Part shown: positions 42,661-51,954 of the stretch, in pieces
How the letters are laid out: the number at the start of each line of letters is the position of its first letter
Position numbering within the stretch: the first letter of the stretch is position 1
Assembly (NCBI RefSeq): GCF_050753345.1
Contig: NZ_JBLZFX010000024.1
Location: forward strand, 1 to 64,000
DNA from: Alkalinema pantanalense
Lineage (GTDB): Bacteria > Cyanobacteriota > Cyanobacteriia > Leptolyngbyales > Leptolyngbyaceae
Direction: 5' to 3'
DNA: 64,000 bases
Made by a program: the position numbers and the translations under genes
The notes under the pieces: generated by a model
What the model saw: only the letters and a program-made list of their open reading frames with translations
What the model was told of the DNA's origin: nothing
The model's database searches: none

Positions 42661-43908
42661 TTAGGATAGAAGCTCCTGAAAAAGCCGCTGGTAGCGCTGG
42701 GCCTGTTGCGTGAGGGCAAAGGATTTTTCCGCATGGGCACGGGCTTGGGCACGCAACGGTCGATCGGTCATCAGCACCCAACGAATCCCCTGGGCCAAGT
42801 CCTGGACGCGGTAGGGCTGGGCCAGGTATCCCGTTTCGCCTGGAATAATCATGTCCGGCATCCCACCAATTTTGAATGCCACACAGGGTGTCCCACAGGC
42901 CAAGGCTTCCAAGACTGTATTGGGCAAATTATCTTCCAGGGACGGTGCGACAAACACATCCGCTGCGGCGTAGGCCAGGGATAGAGAAATCTCATCGCCC
43001 AAGGTGCCTAGGTAGTGGGTGGGAAAGCCTAAATCCGGTGGAACTTCAGGTTGCGATGCACCAAAAATCACCAGTTCAGGTCGCTGGGGCCACGATTGTT
43101 GGCTCAGGCTTTGCAACGCCGCTTGCAAGACATGGAACCCTTTGCGCCGATCGCGGGTGGCATCCGCCGCACCAAAGAGAATTAATGGCACATCCAACGG
43201 TAAATTTAGAATTTTGCGAACCATGGCGCGATCGTCGTCGCGATCGTAGGGGCGATACCGCTGTAAATCGAGGCCATAGGGGATAATTTCAACGCGGTAG
43301 GGCTTTAACAGCGAACTTTGGGCCGCACATTGGGCTAACCAGCAGCTAGGAGTGACGATCGTTAAATTGAGCCGTTGCCAAGCACGCTGTTTCCGCCGCC
43401 AAATCCAACGGGATAAATCGCGGGGTTTCTGGCTGTTGAGTTTTGGGCAAGCACCACAGGTTTGCTCGTAGCGATCGCAGCCATCGCTGTAGTGGCATCC
43501 CCCGGTAAAGGCCCACATATCATGCATCGTCCAAACGATCGGTTGCCGGAGCTTACGCAAAGTTTCCAGCCGCAGAAAGCCACTGCCCATCCAATGGAGA
43601 TTGACAATATCCGGTTGCAGGGCTGCAATTTGCTGCGTCAAAGGTTCCGGTAACCAAGCGGGGGAATAGCGATCGATTTGCCGTTGACGATAGAAGTTGA
43701 GGGGCAAGCCATCAATCCCAGGCCGCAAGAAGGCGATGGTTTTCTGGAGTTTGCTGCGGGGGGCAATGACAGAGCGATCGTCACTGGCTTTGTTTTGTAC
43801 CAGCATTTGGGATTCTAAACCGATTTCTTGCAAACCCTGGTGTAAGCGATAGGCTGCTCGCGCTGCGCCCCCGGTGATGTCGTACGTACTGAGCAAGAGC
43901 GGTTTCAT
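42661..43908 (-). CDS. family 4 glycosyltransferase
   Basis: The 415-aa protein is a GT-B fold enzyme: STYDITGGAARAAYRLHQGL, VNLHWMGSGFL, IPYGLDLQRYRP, VFVAPSLEDNLPNTVLEALACGTPCVAFKIGGMPD (the E-x7-E donor-site motif). A cysteine cluster (CHYSDGC, CGACPKL) as in WcaC-like enzymes is visible. It is the last gene of the glycan operon and overlaps the upstream methyltransferase by 4 bp. Probable role: adding a sugar to the surface glycan. Confidence 0.88.
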   Translation of the reverse strand: MKPLLLSTYDITGGAARAAYRLHQGLQEIGLESQMLVQNKASDDRSVIAPRSKLQKTIAFLRPGIDGLPLNFYRQRQIDRYSPAWLPEPLTQQIAALQPDIVNLHWMGSGFLRLETLRKLRQPIVWTMHDMWAFTGGCHYSDGCDRYEQTCGACPKLNSQKPRDLSRWIWRRKQRAWQRLNLTIVTPSCWLAQCAAQSSLLKPYRVEIIPYGLDLQRYRPYDRDDDRAMVRKILNLPLDVPLILFGAADATRDRRKGFHVLQAALQSLSQQSWPQRPELVIFGASQPEVPPDLGFPTHYLGTLGDEISLSLAYAAADVFVAPSLEDNLPNTVLEALACGTPCVAFKIGGMPDMIIPGETGYLAQPYRVQDLAQGIRWVLMTDRPLRAQARAHAEKSFALTQQAQRYQRLFQELLS

Positions 43909-44765
43909 GGTTTCACCGCCTCCATAAAGAGCGAATCGGGTTTGCGTACCTGTCCTTGCAGGGTGTCTAGCTCAAAGTCATTAAAGTGAGGAATTCGACT
44001 TTCTGATGCCTGACAGACCTGAATTTCTGTAAATCCCGCTTGGCTGAGTAATTGCTGAAGGGAAACACGATCGTACATCCAGCGATGAAGTTCTCCAGAA
44101 TTACGAAAGATACCTTCCTGAAAACTTTTCTGGGCCTGCTTTCCAGCAATGAGTAAGACAAAAAACTCAGCAACTTTTGTACGAATTTTCTGGATATACC
44201 AAGTGGGTCGTTTCGATTTAATTTTTTGCCAGCGGGTTAGTTTTTTTGCTTGATAATAGTTATCTATTTCTGCACCCATACGCGATCTCACAAACGCTCT
44301 ATCCAAGTCAGCATTCTGATCATTGAGCCGATCGAGGTACTTGCCCATCTCTCCCCCGGCATGGGTACGGGTCATTTGGTCTAATAATTCCAGTAGCATC
44401 CAATCATACTGCCCGATCGCTTGAGAATTGCCAGATGTAGCCTGTTCCAACGTTGCTAAGTATAACCGTGCAATCTGTTCTAAATCCGGTACCACGATTC
44501 TCAAAATTCCACCGGGTTTCAGAACTCGAAAGGCTTCAGTAATCAAAAAACTTGCTTGGACTGGTTGTAAATGCTCTAAAACGTGGGAGCTATAGCACAC
44601 ATCGCAGGTACGATCGGCAAACGGTAAGCCTCGCCGAATATCAAAGCTGCGAACTTCCGCCGCACTGGGCATCAAATCTAGGTTGACCCAATCCGGATGG
44701 AAGGTTTGTCCACAGCCAATATTCACAAGTTGCATCATCGTTGTTTCGCGATCGTACGTCTTCAT
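43905..44765 (-). CDS. class I SAM methyltransferase of the glycan operon
   Basis: The 286-aa protein has NIGCGQTFHPDWVNLDL (SAM site), DVCYSSHVLEHLQP, FRVLKPGGILRIVVPDLEQIARLY and a C-terminal helical region. Proteins of this kind methylate sugars or lipid-linked glycans. Its stop overlaps the glycosyltransferase start (ATGA). Confidence 0.85.
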   Translation of the reverse strand: MKTYDRETTMMQLVNIGCGQTFHPDWVNLDLMPSAAEVRSFDIRRGLPFADRTCDVCYSSHVLEHLQPVQASFLITEAFRVLKPGGILRIVVPDLEQIARLYLATLEQATSGNSQAIGQYDWMLLELLDQMTRTHAGGEMGKYLDRLNDQNADLDRAFVRSRMGAEIDNYYQAKKLTRWQKIKSKRPTWYIQKIRTKVAEFFVLLIAGKQAQKSFQEGIFRNSGELHRWMYDRVSLQQLLSQAGFTEIQVCQASESRIPHFNDFELDTLQGQVRKPDSLFMEAVKP

Positions 44766-44792
44766 TTAACAAGGCTTTTTAAATAATGACTT

Positions 44793-44840
44793 AGCTTAAA
44801 AATAATTGAGCTTAAAAATAATTGAGCTTAAAAATAACTC
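44793..44840. repeat. 16-bp tandem repeat, three copies
   Basis: agcttaaaaataattg occurs twice in full and once as agcttaaaaataactc between two operon genes. The AT-rich content gives no terminator. The last copy covers the end of the unknown gene's stop region. Confidence 0.9.
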
Positions 44841-45840
44841 AGCCTGAGATTGTCCCCGCTTGCTTGATAGGTAGGATCGATCGTACCTTTTTGACAACTC
44901 GCGTAGTATATCCTGCTATTTGTTGCTTGGGTGCCCAACCAAGTAACGAAACCAATTCCTCAGGGGTTTTCTGATGGCTGGCTCCAACTATCTGGGTTCC
45001 CCAAGGTTCGTGTTGTGTTGCCTCGATCGGTGAAACAAAGAATTGAGGAAAGCGCTGACGGATCTGGGCTTCATGGAATAGGTCGAGATGTTTCTGCAAT
45101 AATTCCGGATACAAGGAATACCAGGGATCATTGCGAAACTCACTCAGTTGGGGGGAGGCATAGGGGCCATCGATCGACACCCGACAGCCGCAATAGGCCG
45201 CGTAGGCAATGTGGGAGCCAATCACATTGGAAGTAACGCAATCGAAGCTACGGAAAATGACATTCATTCGAATCAGCGCATTGCGATCGTCCGTAGTCGC
45301 TCCTGTAATCCAAGGAATTTGATAGTGATCTAGAACAGGAATCCAATATCCTTTTTCTATGCAGGAACCATGGATGCAAAATACAATATCTGAAAATTCG
45401 GCTTTCCATTGCGAAATATATTTTACATAGTCTTCCTGATCAACTTTCTGTTCCGTATAGGCAGAGGAATGGGAGGGCATTACCAGTAGTGTTTTAGGCT
45501 TTCGATCTACGGCTTGTAAGTTCCCGTAAATGAAGGGTAAACCTGCTGCATGAACCCGCTGAAAGCCGAATTTCTGTAGGATTTGTACTTGTTCTCGGGT
45601 AGTCACTAAAACGGTGTCTTGCGGCTGCCCCCAAAAGGTAAGTTCGCGGGGATAGGTAATCGGGTCAGTGCAAATCCAACCGTGGAGCCAGTGGGCAAAG
45701 CTACGAGGGGGCTTAGCTCGATCGACGGCACAGGCAATCAAATGGCTAATGCCGTAATAATCCGGTTCACTCCGGAGCCGAATTCGTTCAATGGGGGGCA
45801 ATCGTTTCGTGAGCCAATCGATCGAAGCCATTGCTTGCAC
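44839..45840 (-). CDS. unknown glycan-operon protein, polysialyltransferase-like layout
   Basis: The 333-aa protein shows no motif I can place firmly. It has SEPDYYGISHLIACAVDRAKP, a strand-loop PKTLLVMPSHSSA, DIVFCIHGSCIEKG and FDCVTSNVIGSHIAYAAYCGC, a GT-B-like pattern of repeated Rossmann elements with an SxxGSH segment as in capsule and lipopolysaccharide transferases. A transferase of the nonulosonate sugar is a reasonable guess from its place next to pseI. Confidence 0.5.
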   Translation of the reverse strand: MQAMASIDWLTKRLPPIERIRLRSEPDYYGISHLIACAVDRAKPPRSFAHWLHGWICTDPITYPRELTFWGQPQDTVLVTTREQVQILQKFGFQRVHAAGLPFIYGNLQAVDRKPKTLLVMPSHSSAYTEQKVDQEDYVKYISQWKAEFSDIVFCIHGSCIEKGYWIPVLDHYQIPWITGATTDDRNALIRMNVIFRSFDCVTSNVIGSHIAYAAYCGCRVSIDGPYASPQLSEFRNDPWYSLYPELLQKHLDLFHEAQIRQRFPQFFVSPIEATQHEPWGTQIVGASHQKTPEELVSLLGWAPKQQIAGYTTRVVKKVRSILPIKQAGTISG

Positions 45841-45884
45841 TCCTTTTGCTGCCTAGCCAATCTATACCAACACCTTCAAACAAT

Positions 45885-46955
45885 CTAAGCTAAGAGTTCC
45901 CACTTCATCGGCGTTCCAGCCTTGACTGCGCAACGAAGGGATTTGCCTAAAAGCTGGTCGTAGTATTTGGGAGGGAGTCCCAAACCGGGACGGATCGATC
46001 GCAAATTCTCAGGGGTTAACACAGCTCCAGGTTGCAGGTCTTGAGTGATGTAGAGCGATCGACGAAACTGGAGAGACTTGATTTCCGCCGCTGTGGGGCC
46101 ATAGCTGATTTGGCCGAGGGCTTGGGCGGCCCGCTCCGTTTCCGTCACCAACTGCGCCATCTCCTCTGGTTCCATGGAAAAGGCTGCATCCACGCCACCG
46201 TCCGATCGTCGCAGGGTGAAATGTTTTTCGATTACCGTTGCCCCTAGGGCAACGCTAGCCACGGCTACGCCAATGCCCAAGGTGTGATCCGATAGCCCCA
46301 CTTGCACGTTAAACAAATCCCGCAGGTGCGGAATCGTGAGCAAATTAGAATTTTCGGGTGTGGCGGGATAGGTGCTGGTGCATTTGAGCAAGATTAAATC
46401 CTGACAACCCGCCTCCCGTGCGGTTCTGACGGCTTCATCTAATTCCGCGATCGTCGCCATGCCCGTGGACATGATTATCGGTTTCCCGGTTTGGGCGACT
46501 TTACGAATTAACGGTAAATCAATGTTTTCAAAGGAGGCAATTTTGTAACAGGGCACGGAGAGGGATTCCAAAAAGTCCACTGCCGTGGCATCAAAGGGCG
46601 TACTAAAGCCAATCATGCCCAGGTCGCGACAGCGTTGAAAAATCGGCTCATGCCATTCCCAGGGCGTGTAGGCTTGCTGATACAGGTTGTAGAGAGAATT
46701 GCCCTGCCAGAGGCTGTCGGCGTCGTGAATCCAGAATTCTCCCTCCGTCAGGTTCAGGGTCATCGTATCCGCTGTGTAGGTCTGGAGCTTGAGGGCATGG
46801 GCACCGGATTTCGCTGCGGCCTCGACCAGTTCCAAGGCCCGATCGAGGGATTGATTATGGTTTCCCGACATTTCGGCAATAATAAACGGCGCGGTGTGCG
46901 ATCCGATCTCTCGACTTCCAAGCCAAATTCTTTCTAGTGACATTTCAGATTCCAT
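45885..46955 (-). CDS. pseI: pseudaminic acid synthase
   Basis: PseI condenses a 6-deoxy-diacetamido-altrose-type sugar with phosphoenolpyruvate to give a nonulosonic acid. The 356-aa protein has the NeuB barrel (FIIAEMSGNHNQS, ALKLQTYTADTMTL, STPFDATAVDFL, IIMSTGMATIAE, KCTSTYPA, GLSDHT, EKHFTL) and a C-terminal SAF antifreeze-like domain (LTPENLRSIRPGLGLPP). TLNLTEGEFWIHD is characteristic of PseI rather than NeuB/LegI. It follows wbqC after 3 bp. Confidence 0.93.
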   Translation of the reverse strand: MESEMSLERIWLGSREIGSHTAPFIIAEMSGNHNQSLDRALELVEAAAKSGAHALKLQTYTADTMTLNLTEGEFWIHDADSLWQGNSLYNLYQQAYTPWEWHEPIFQRCRDLGMIGFSTPFDATAVDFLESLSVPCYKIASFENIDLPLIRKVAQTGKPIIMSTGMATIAELDEAVRTAREAGCQDLILLKCTSTYPATPENSNLLTIPHLRDLFNVQVGLSDHTLGIGVAVASVALGATVIEKHFTLRRSDGGVDAAFSMEPEEMAQLVTETERAAQALGQISYGPTAAEIKSLQFRRSLYITQDLQPGAVLTPENLRSIRPGLGLPPKYYDQLLGKSLRCAVKAGTPMKWELLA

Positions 46956-46958
46956 GTT

Positions 46959-47690
46959 TCAGAAGGACTCACGAATTGCGTATGAAGTGTTTTCTGTTTT
47001 TCCTGTTAAAACATATTCTGAGGCTTGATCCCAACCCAAGTTAGCAATCACATCAACTATGGATAAGTGACTAACAAAATGAGCCGTTTTCAATTGTGGA
47101 TAGGGCTGAGGATGGTAATCTTGGAAAATCAATCGAGTTGATGATGCTTCAAAAACCCGGTCTGCAATAAGATACTCTTGTGACCCGATCGGACTTATAT
47201 ACTCATCACATTGACAAGCTTCACAGAGATTGTAGAGATGCTGCGATCGCTTCCCAGATGCCCCAACCTCACTGGCTCGAATAATTTTAGGGGATAAACT
47301 TAGTTGGGTCGAAATCCAGTCAATAATTTGAAAATTTAGATCCACTAAAAGTTCTAATGATTCATTGAGAAGAATTTCTGTCAAACCGATCAAACAATCA
47401 GAATAGGGAGCTTTGGAATAGGCTTGACTAATTGTTTGAACATGTTTTTTTCGCCATTTTTGTCCATTATCTAACTGAATTGTCGAAATAGATTCAACTC
47501 CATACTGAGAATGAACAGGAACGGTAAGCCAGCATTCCTGACCGTTTAATAAGATCCGATTGCGACTTTGCCAGGATCTCCGCTCAAACTGAACATCATC
47601 TAAAATGATAAATACATCAGCCTGAGCCATCAAGTTAAAATAACCTGCCCAGGGAAGATAAGTTGGCTGCATAATAACGCATCGCATCAT
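46959..47690 (-). CDS. wbqC: WbqC family protein
   Basis: The family (PF08889) is found in O-antigen clusters, function unsettled. This 243-aa protein has the signature MQPTYLPWAGYF, LDDVQFERRSWQSRNRIL, LTVPVHSQYG and YISPIGSQEYL. It lies between a methyltransferase and pseI and overlaps or abuts the former (TGAGAATG). ATG 47690 is used; a GTG at 47696 is possible. It is the strongest candidate for the sugar-modifying step that the missing PseH would do, which is inference. Confidence 0.9.
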   Translation of the reverse strand: MMRCVIMQPTYLPWAGYFNLMAQADVFIILDDVQFERRSWQSRNRILLNGQECWLTVPVHSQYGVESISTIQLDNGQKWRKKHVQTISQAYSKAPYSDCLIGLTEILLNESLELLVDLNFQIIDWISTQLSLSPKIIRASEVGASGKRSQHLYNLCEACQCDEYISPIGSQEYLIADRVFEASSTRLIFQDYHPQPYPQLKTAHFVSHLSIVDVIANLGWDQASEYVLTGKTENTSYAIRESF

Positions 47691-47692
47691 TC

Positions 47693-48292
47693 TCACCGAC
47701 GATAGATATAAGTTGTAAACTCAAAGGGAATAATACCTGGTTTCAGTTGGTAGTCATTGCGTAAGACTACATAGGGAGATAGATGCTCCTTGGCAAACTT
47801 AAAAACGACCTCAGGATATTCATAAAAAAGCCCTTGATCATAGTAGTCAACATAATGACTTAGTAAATTAAATGCCAATCCTTTACGAGCGCGGGAAAAA
47901 CATTCTGTGAGAGTGGACTGGTAAAATAGACGGTTATCTTCAACCAAATTGTTGAAAACGCCACTAATCAGAACATAATCAAATTTCTCCGAGGGGGCAA
48001 GTTCCTCCATTTGACAAAAACGAAACTCAGGATGCTTTTTCTGACCACACTGAAGTACTTCAGAAACGATATCCACACCAGTATAATTAACGGAAATCTT
48101 CCTGGATTTTAAATAGTTTGCTAGATGCCCTGTCCCACAGCCAAAATCTAGAATGCTTTGGCAATGGAGATCGTCAATTTCTGTAAGAATTGCGAAACGG
48201 GTTTCTTGAGTTCCTCGATCGCGCCATTGGGAAGCTTCTGGGGAATCACCATACTGGAGGAAGAGGTTTCGATAGTGCTCTGCTAAATTCAT
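47693..48292 (-). CDS. class I SAM methyltransferase, 199 aa
   Basis: ILDFGCGTGHLANYL is the SAM site, followed by YTGVDIVSEVLQCGQKK, FDYVLISGVFNNLVED and RARKGLAFNLLS. The substrate is probably a sugar intermediate or the finished glycan. The start codon has no clear ribosome site and is separated from the previous gene by 67 bp. Confidence 0.85.
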   Translation of the reverse strand: MNLAEHYRNLFLQYGDSPEASQWRDRGTQETRFAILTEIDDLHCQSILDFGCGTGHLANYLKSRKISVNYTGVDIVSEVLQCGQKKHPEFRFCQMEELAPSEKFDYVLISGVFNNLVEDNRLFYQSTLTECFSRARKGLAFNLLSHYVDYYDQGLFYEYPEVVFKFAKEHLSPYVVLRNDYQLKPGIIPFEFTTYIYRR

Positions 48293-48359
48293 ATAGTCTC
48301 AATAATGAGTTTGATTTTTGAAGTTTGCATTTACTGGTTTAAAACCCACTTATTAAAGT

Positions 48360-48983
48360 TTACTTTTTCAAGGTGATCAGAAAATCATTGGATTGAAAGG
48401 TCTGATTTTGAAATGTTGTGATGTATCTATCTATGCATAAGAAATTAAGATTTAGTGGTTTGAAAATTGACTCAACCTCTGCTTGAGAGAATCCATGTAA
48501 TCCCAGGGTATTGTTCTGCTGAATCCTAAAATCAACCTCGCTAGCAAACAGAAAAAATCCTAGTCCCCCCGATCGAAGAACTCGATAAATTTCCCCAATA
48601 CCTTTTTGCACAGTTGCTAATCCAGCAGCTTCAAATACGCTACAGCTGATGATTAGATCGAAAAAATTATCCTCATAATTGAGTTGGTCAAGACTCGCTA
48701 CCTGTAAATCTGCCACAAGATTAGCAGATTGGAGGCGCGATCGAGTGTTGGTTACCCCAACCTCAGAGATGTCACAGCCGTAGGCTTGAAATCCCTCAGA
48801 TGCTAGGAAATGGGTATGCACTCCGCTACCACAGCCCAGATCCAAAACGCGGGTCTGAGCACGATCGGCGATCGGAAAGTTCCGAAATACAAATTGAATC
48901 ACTTTTTCATGGGGATATTTAGGCCCTTTTGACTGATTCCAGGAATTCCAGATATGTTGATGTTCTTTCATTAAACTTGCCAT
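48360..48983 (-). CDS. class I SAM methyltransferase, 207 aa
   Basis: VLDLGCGSGVHTHFL, AYGCDISEVGVTN, LISCSVFEAAGLATVQKGI and IYRVLRSGGLGFFLF show a standard methyltransferase fold. GGAGAG precedes the start, and it is 15 bp behind pseG. Confidence 0.87.
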   Translation of the reverse strand: MASLMKEHQHIWNSWNQSKGPKYPHEKVIQFVFRNFPIADRAQTRVLDLGCGSGVHTHFLASEGFQAYGCDISEVGVTNTRSRLQSANLVADLQVASLDQLNYEDNFFDLIISCSVFEAAGLATVQKGIGEIYRVLRSGGLGFFLFASEVDFRIQQNNTLGLHGFSQAEVESIFKPLNLNFLCIDRYITTFQNQTFQSNDFLITLKK

Positions 48984-48998
48984 AGATAACTCTCCAAT

Positions 48999-50051
48999 TT
49001 AGCTAGCTAGTTTGTAAATCATTTCAATCACTCGTCCAACTCCTAATCCATCAATAGATTGCTGACCTTGAATTGTCATTTTCTCTAGATGAATTGTATT
49101 ACTCAAAAACTGAGTGATTTGTGCTTCTAAGAATGGAACCGTTAAGTCAGAAGCTTCTCCCAAAAACCAGTTAATACCGTAATTATGCATCGCCTCAGAG
49201 ACCTGATTTTGTGTAGGATGAGTTGCAATAATCATTGCAGGAACCCCCATGCAGGCTAACTCATATACTGTAAAACCACCTGCACTAATGGCGACATCCG
49301 CCCAATCCATTTGTGATGCCATATTGGAGACATCATGCAGGCATGTAATGGTATGTTGAGAGACCGCGTTAATTTGTAGTTGAATGTCTTCCCAGTATGG
49401 ACAACCAATGCCGATAATGACTCTGATTTCTAGCGATTGATTAATAGATCTCAGTGCTTTTAAAATCAGAGAAGTCATATTGCTGGGATCGCTACCGCCC
49501 ATAGTAATTAATAGTGTCTGCGGGACATTGCAACGATTTTGTCTTTGAGATCGTGTTTGCCAAAACTCCGATCGCAGTAAAAGATAGTCGATTCCCAAAA
49601 GTTGTAGGCAGTGACTGGGTAAAAGCGATTGATATTGGGCTTGGCGATCGTCAGCAAGATTTTGATCTAGTAGTAAGTCACAGTCATGATTGCGATTAGC
49701 TAAATCATCCAGGACTAAAATTTTTTTGATATAAGGACGAACAAGCTGCTCCCACGATCGACTAATTTGATAGTGATCAATAATCAGCCAGTCAATTTCG
49801 CCTGAACACTGCTGAATGACTGAGATGGTGGCTTGTGCATCAACAGAATGATTCCAGTCTGAGCCAGCTTCTAGCCGAACTACCTGAAAACCTTGATTTC
49901 TGATTTTATGCTCAAGATTTTCCAACAATGTTTTGCAGATAAAAAAGACTTCAGCCCCCTGGGATTGTAATGCCGTCGCTAGTGTCAGACAGCGCATAAT
50001 GTGCCCTGTTCCAATTTCCACAGAAGCATCTGCACGAATTGCTACTTTCAC
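48999..50051 (-). CDS. pseG: UDP-sugar hydrolase of pseudaminic acid synthesis
   Basis: PseG removes UDP from UDP-2,4-diacetamido-2,4,6-trideoxy-altrose. The 350-aa protein shows the MurG-like GT-B fold with IGTGHIMRCLTLATAL, DWLIIDHYQISRSWEQ, LLLDQNLA, LITMGGSDPSN, and ISAGGFTVYELACMGVPA. Start is GTG 50051 overlapping the pseF stop (GTGA). Confidence 0.92.
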   Translation of the reverse strand: MKVAIRADASVEIGTGHIMRCLTLATALQSQGAEVFFICKTLLENLEHKIRNQGFQVVRLEAGSDWNHSVDAQATISVIQQCSGEIDWLIIDHYQISRSWEQLVRPYIKKILVLDDLANRNHDCDLLLDQNLADDRQAQYQSLLPSHCLQLLGIDYLLLRSEFWQTRSQRQNRCNVPQTLLITMGGSDPSNMTSLILKALRSINQSLEIRVIIGIGCPYWEDIQLQINAVSQHTITCLHDVSNMASQMDWADVAISAGGFTVYELACMGVPAMIIATHPTQNQVSEAMHNYGINWFLGEASDLTVPFLEAQITQFLSNTIHLEKMTIQGQQSIDGLGVGRVIEMIYKLAS

Positions 50052-50791
50052 ACCACAGCCTCCATCAACGGCTTTTGTATAACATGAGCATTAATCGCTA
50101 CTAATTCTGGCTTTTGTTGGAGTAAACCAATGATGCTATGTAAATTAAATTGAGGTTGAGCTGAATACAAGTGTTCTAAAATACAGCGAATTAATTCAAA
50201 ATCTTCTGAAGTATCTACAGTTAATCGACAGGGTGCGAGTAAACAATCCTGCATAACGGTATAGACATGATACCGAGAGGGCTGTTGGTAGATAAACGGT
50301 GTAACATGTTCTCGATGAGCAGGATGGGTTGCTTCTCGATAGGTCTCTTCTAGAACCTGCATCGAAAAAGCTTCGACATCCATTCCCCGTGGATAACTCA
50401 CTTCATCGGTCACAACATAGTCCAAGTTGGGAACATTTTGTTGATAAATTGCAATGACCCGATCGATGATTTCAGGATCAATCAACGGACAGTCGGAGGT
50501 TACACGCACGATCGCATCTGCCTCAAATGTCTGTGCAGCTTCATAGTAGCGGGCTAAGACATCCTGCTCTGACCCACGATATACGGGAATTGATAAGCGA
50601 TCGCATACATCCACGATCGGCTGATCCGTTTCATTTACCGTTGTCGCAACCACGATCTGATCGGCAAGAGTAACCCGCTGAAGTCGCTCCATTTGATACT
50701 CCAGCAACGGCTTTCCCAGCACTGTTTTCAGTACCTTACCGGGCAGACGTGTCGAAGTCATCCGAGCTTGCACAATGATGACTGTTTTCAT
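50048..50791 (-). CDS. pseF: SpsF-type cytidylyltransferase, PseF position
   Basis: The 247-aa enzyme has IVQARMTSTRLPGKVL, LLEYQMERL, VRVTSDCPLIDPEII and the Asp-rich metal region, placing it in the NeuA/KdsB/SpsF nucleotidyltransferase group. In this operon it most likely activates the nonulosonic acid as its CMP form. Canonical PseF belongs to the same superfamily. It overlaps pseC (ATGA) and pseG. Confidence 0.85.
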   Translation of the reverse strand: MKTVIIVQARMTSTRLPGKVLKTVLGKPLLEYQMERLQRVTLADQIVVATTVNETDQPIVDVCDRLSIPVYRGSEQDVLARYYEAAQTFEADAIVRVTSDCPLIDPEIIDRVIAIYQQNVPNLDYVVTDEVSYPRGMDVEAFSMQVLEETYREATHPAHREHVTPFIYQQPSRYHVYTVMQDCLLAPCRLTVDTSEDFELIRCILEHLYSAQPQFNLHSIIGLLQQKPELVAINAHVIQKPLMEAVV

Positions 50792-51954
50792 TGCAACACC
50801 TCATGTAGGATGCGAATCACTTGATCCTGCATTGCATCGGTTAAACCTTGGTGCATCGGCAAACTGATCGCCTCGCGGTAATACTGCTCCGCCTGCGGAA
50901 AGTCGCCCCATTGGAAGCCTAACTGTTGGTAATAGGGTTGGGTATGGACAGGAATATAGTGAAGCTGTACCCCAATGCCCCGATCGCGCAACGCTCCAAA
51001 CACTTGTCGATGGGATTTATTCAGCCGTTCCAATTGTAAGCGAATTACATAGAGATGATAGCTAGAGTGCGTATCTGGATGTTGATAGGGTAACGTAATC
51101 GGTAAATCTTGTAATTGCTGGTTATAACGCTGGGCTAAATCGCGACGACGATCGAGGAATTGCTCTAAACGCTGTAACTGACTATATCCCAGCGCCGCTT
51201 GCAAATCGGTCATGCGGTAGTTAAAGCCCAGTTCCTGCTGCTCGTAATACCAAGCGCCAGGGGAATCTTGCAAGAGGCGATCGGGATTCTGGGTAATGCC
51301 ATGGGATCGTAATTGGCGTAACCGTTCTGCTAAATCCACCCGATTGGTTAACACCATGCCGCCCTCGCCCGTCGTGATCATTTTGACCGGGTGAAAGCTG
51401 AAAACCGTCATTTCTGAAAATTGGCCATTGCCGATCGTTTGGCTTTGGTAACGCCCCCCGAGGGCATGGCTGGCATCTTCAATCACTTGAAACCCGTACT
51501 GGTCAGCCAGTTCCGCAATCTCTGCCATAGCACAAGCTTGGCCGGAAAAATGCACAGGAATCACCACCTGGGGCAAGCGATCGCACTTGGCTGCCTGTTC
51601 CAACTTTTCCCGTAGCGCGGCAACGCTGAGGTTATAGGTGTGCGGATCGATATCGACAAAATCGACCTCGGCCCCACAGTACAGCCCACAGTTCGCAGAT
51701 GCGACAAACGTATTGGGCGAAGTCCACAGTCGCTGGCCAGATTGCAACCCAAGGGCTAAACAAGCGATATGCAGCGCTGCCGTGGCATTGGACACCGCGA
51801 TCGCATACTTCGCTCCACAGTAATCCGCCACCGCCTGTTCAAACCGGGCGATCGCGGGACCTTGGGTCAGCCAATCGGAACGCAGCACCGCAACTACAGC
51901 CTCAATGTCCTGCTCGGAAATGCTTTGCCGACCGTAGGGAATGTAAGCACTCAC
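50788..51954 (-). CDS. pseC: UDP-4-amino-4,6-dideoxy-altrosamine transaminase
   Basis: PseC aminates the keto-sugar from PseB using glutamate and pyridoxal phosphate. The GTG at 51954 overlaps the pseB stop (GTGA) and gives 388 aa beginning SAYIPYGRQSISEQDI, the usual PseC start. Seen are VSNATAALHIACLALG, EDASHALGGRY, FSFHPVKMITTGEGGMV (PLP Lys) and the C-terminal LHYIPVHTQPYY. An ATG 39 bp upstream is also in frame but lies inside pseB. Confidence 0.92.
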   Translation of the reverse strand: MSAYIPYGRQSISEQDIEAVVAVLRSDWLTQGPAIARFEQAVADYCGAKYAIAVSNATAALHIACLALGLQSGQRLWTSPNTFVASANCGLYCGAEVDFVDIDPHTYNLSVAALREKLEQAAKCDRLPQVVIPVHFSGQACAMAEIAELADQYGFQVIEDASHALGGRYQSQTIGNGQFSEMTVFSFHPVKMITTGEGGMVLTNRVDLAERLRQLRSHGITQNPDRLLQDSPGAWYYEQQELGFNYRMTDLQAALGYSQLQRLEQFLDRRRDLAQRYNQQLQDLPITLPYQHPDTHSSYHLYVIRLQLERLNKSHRQVFGALRDRGIGVQLHYIPVHTQPYYQQLGFQWGDFPQAEQYYREAISLPMHQGLTDAMQDQVIRILHEVLQ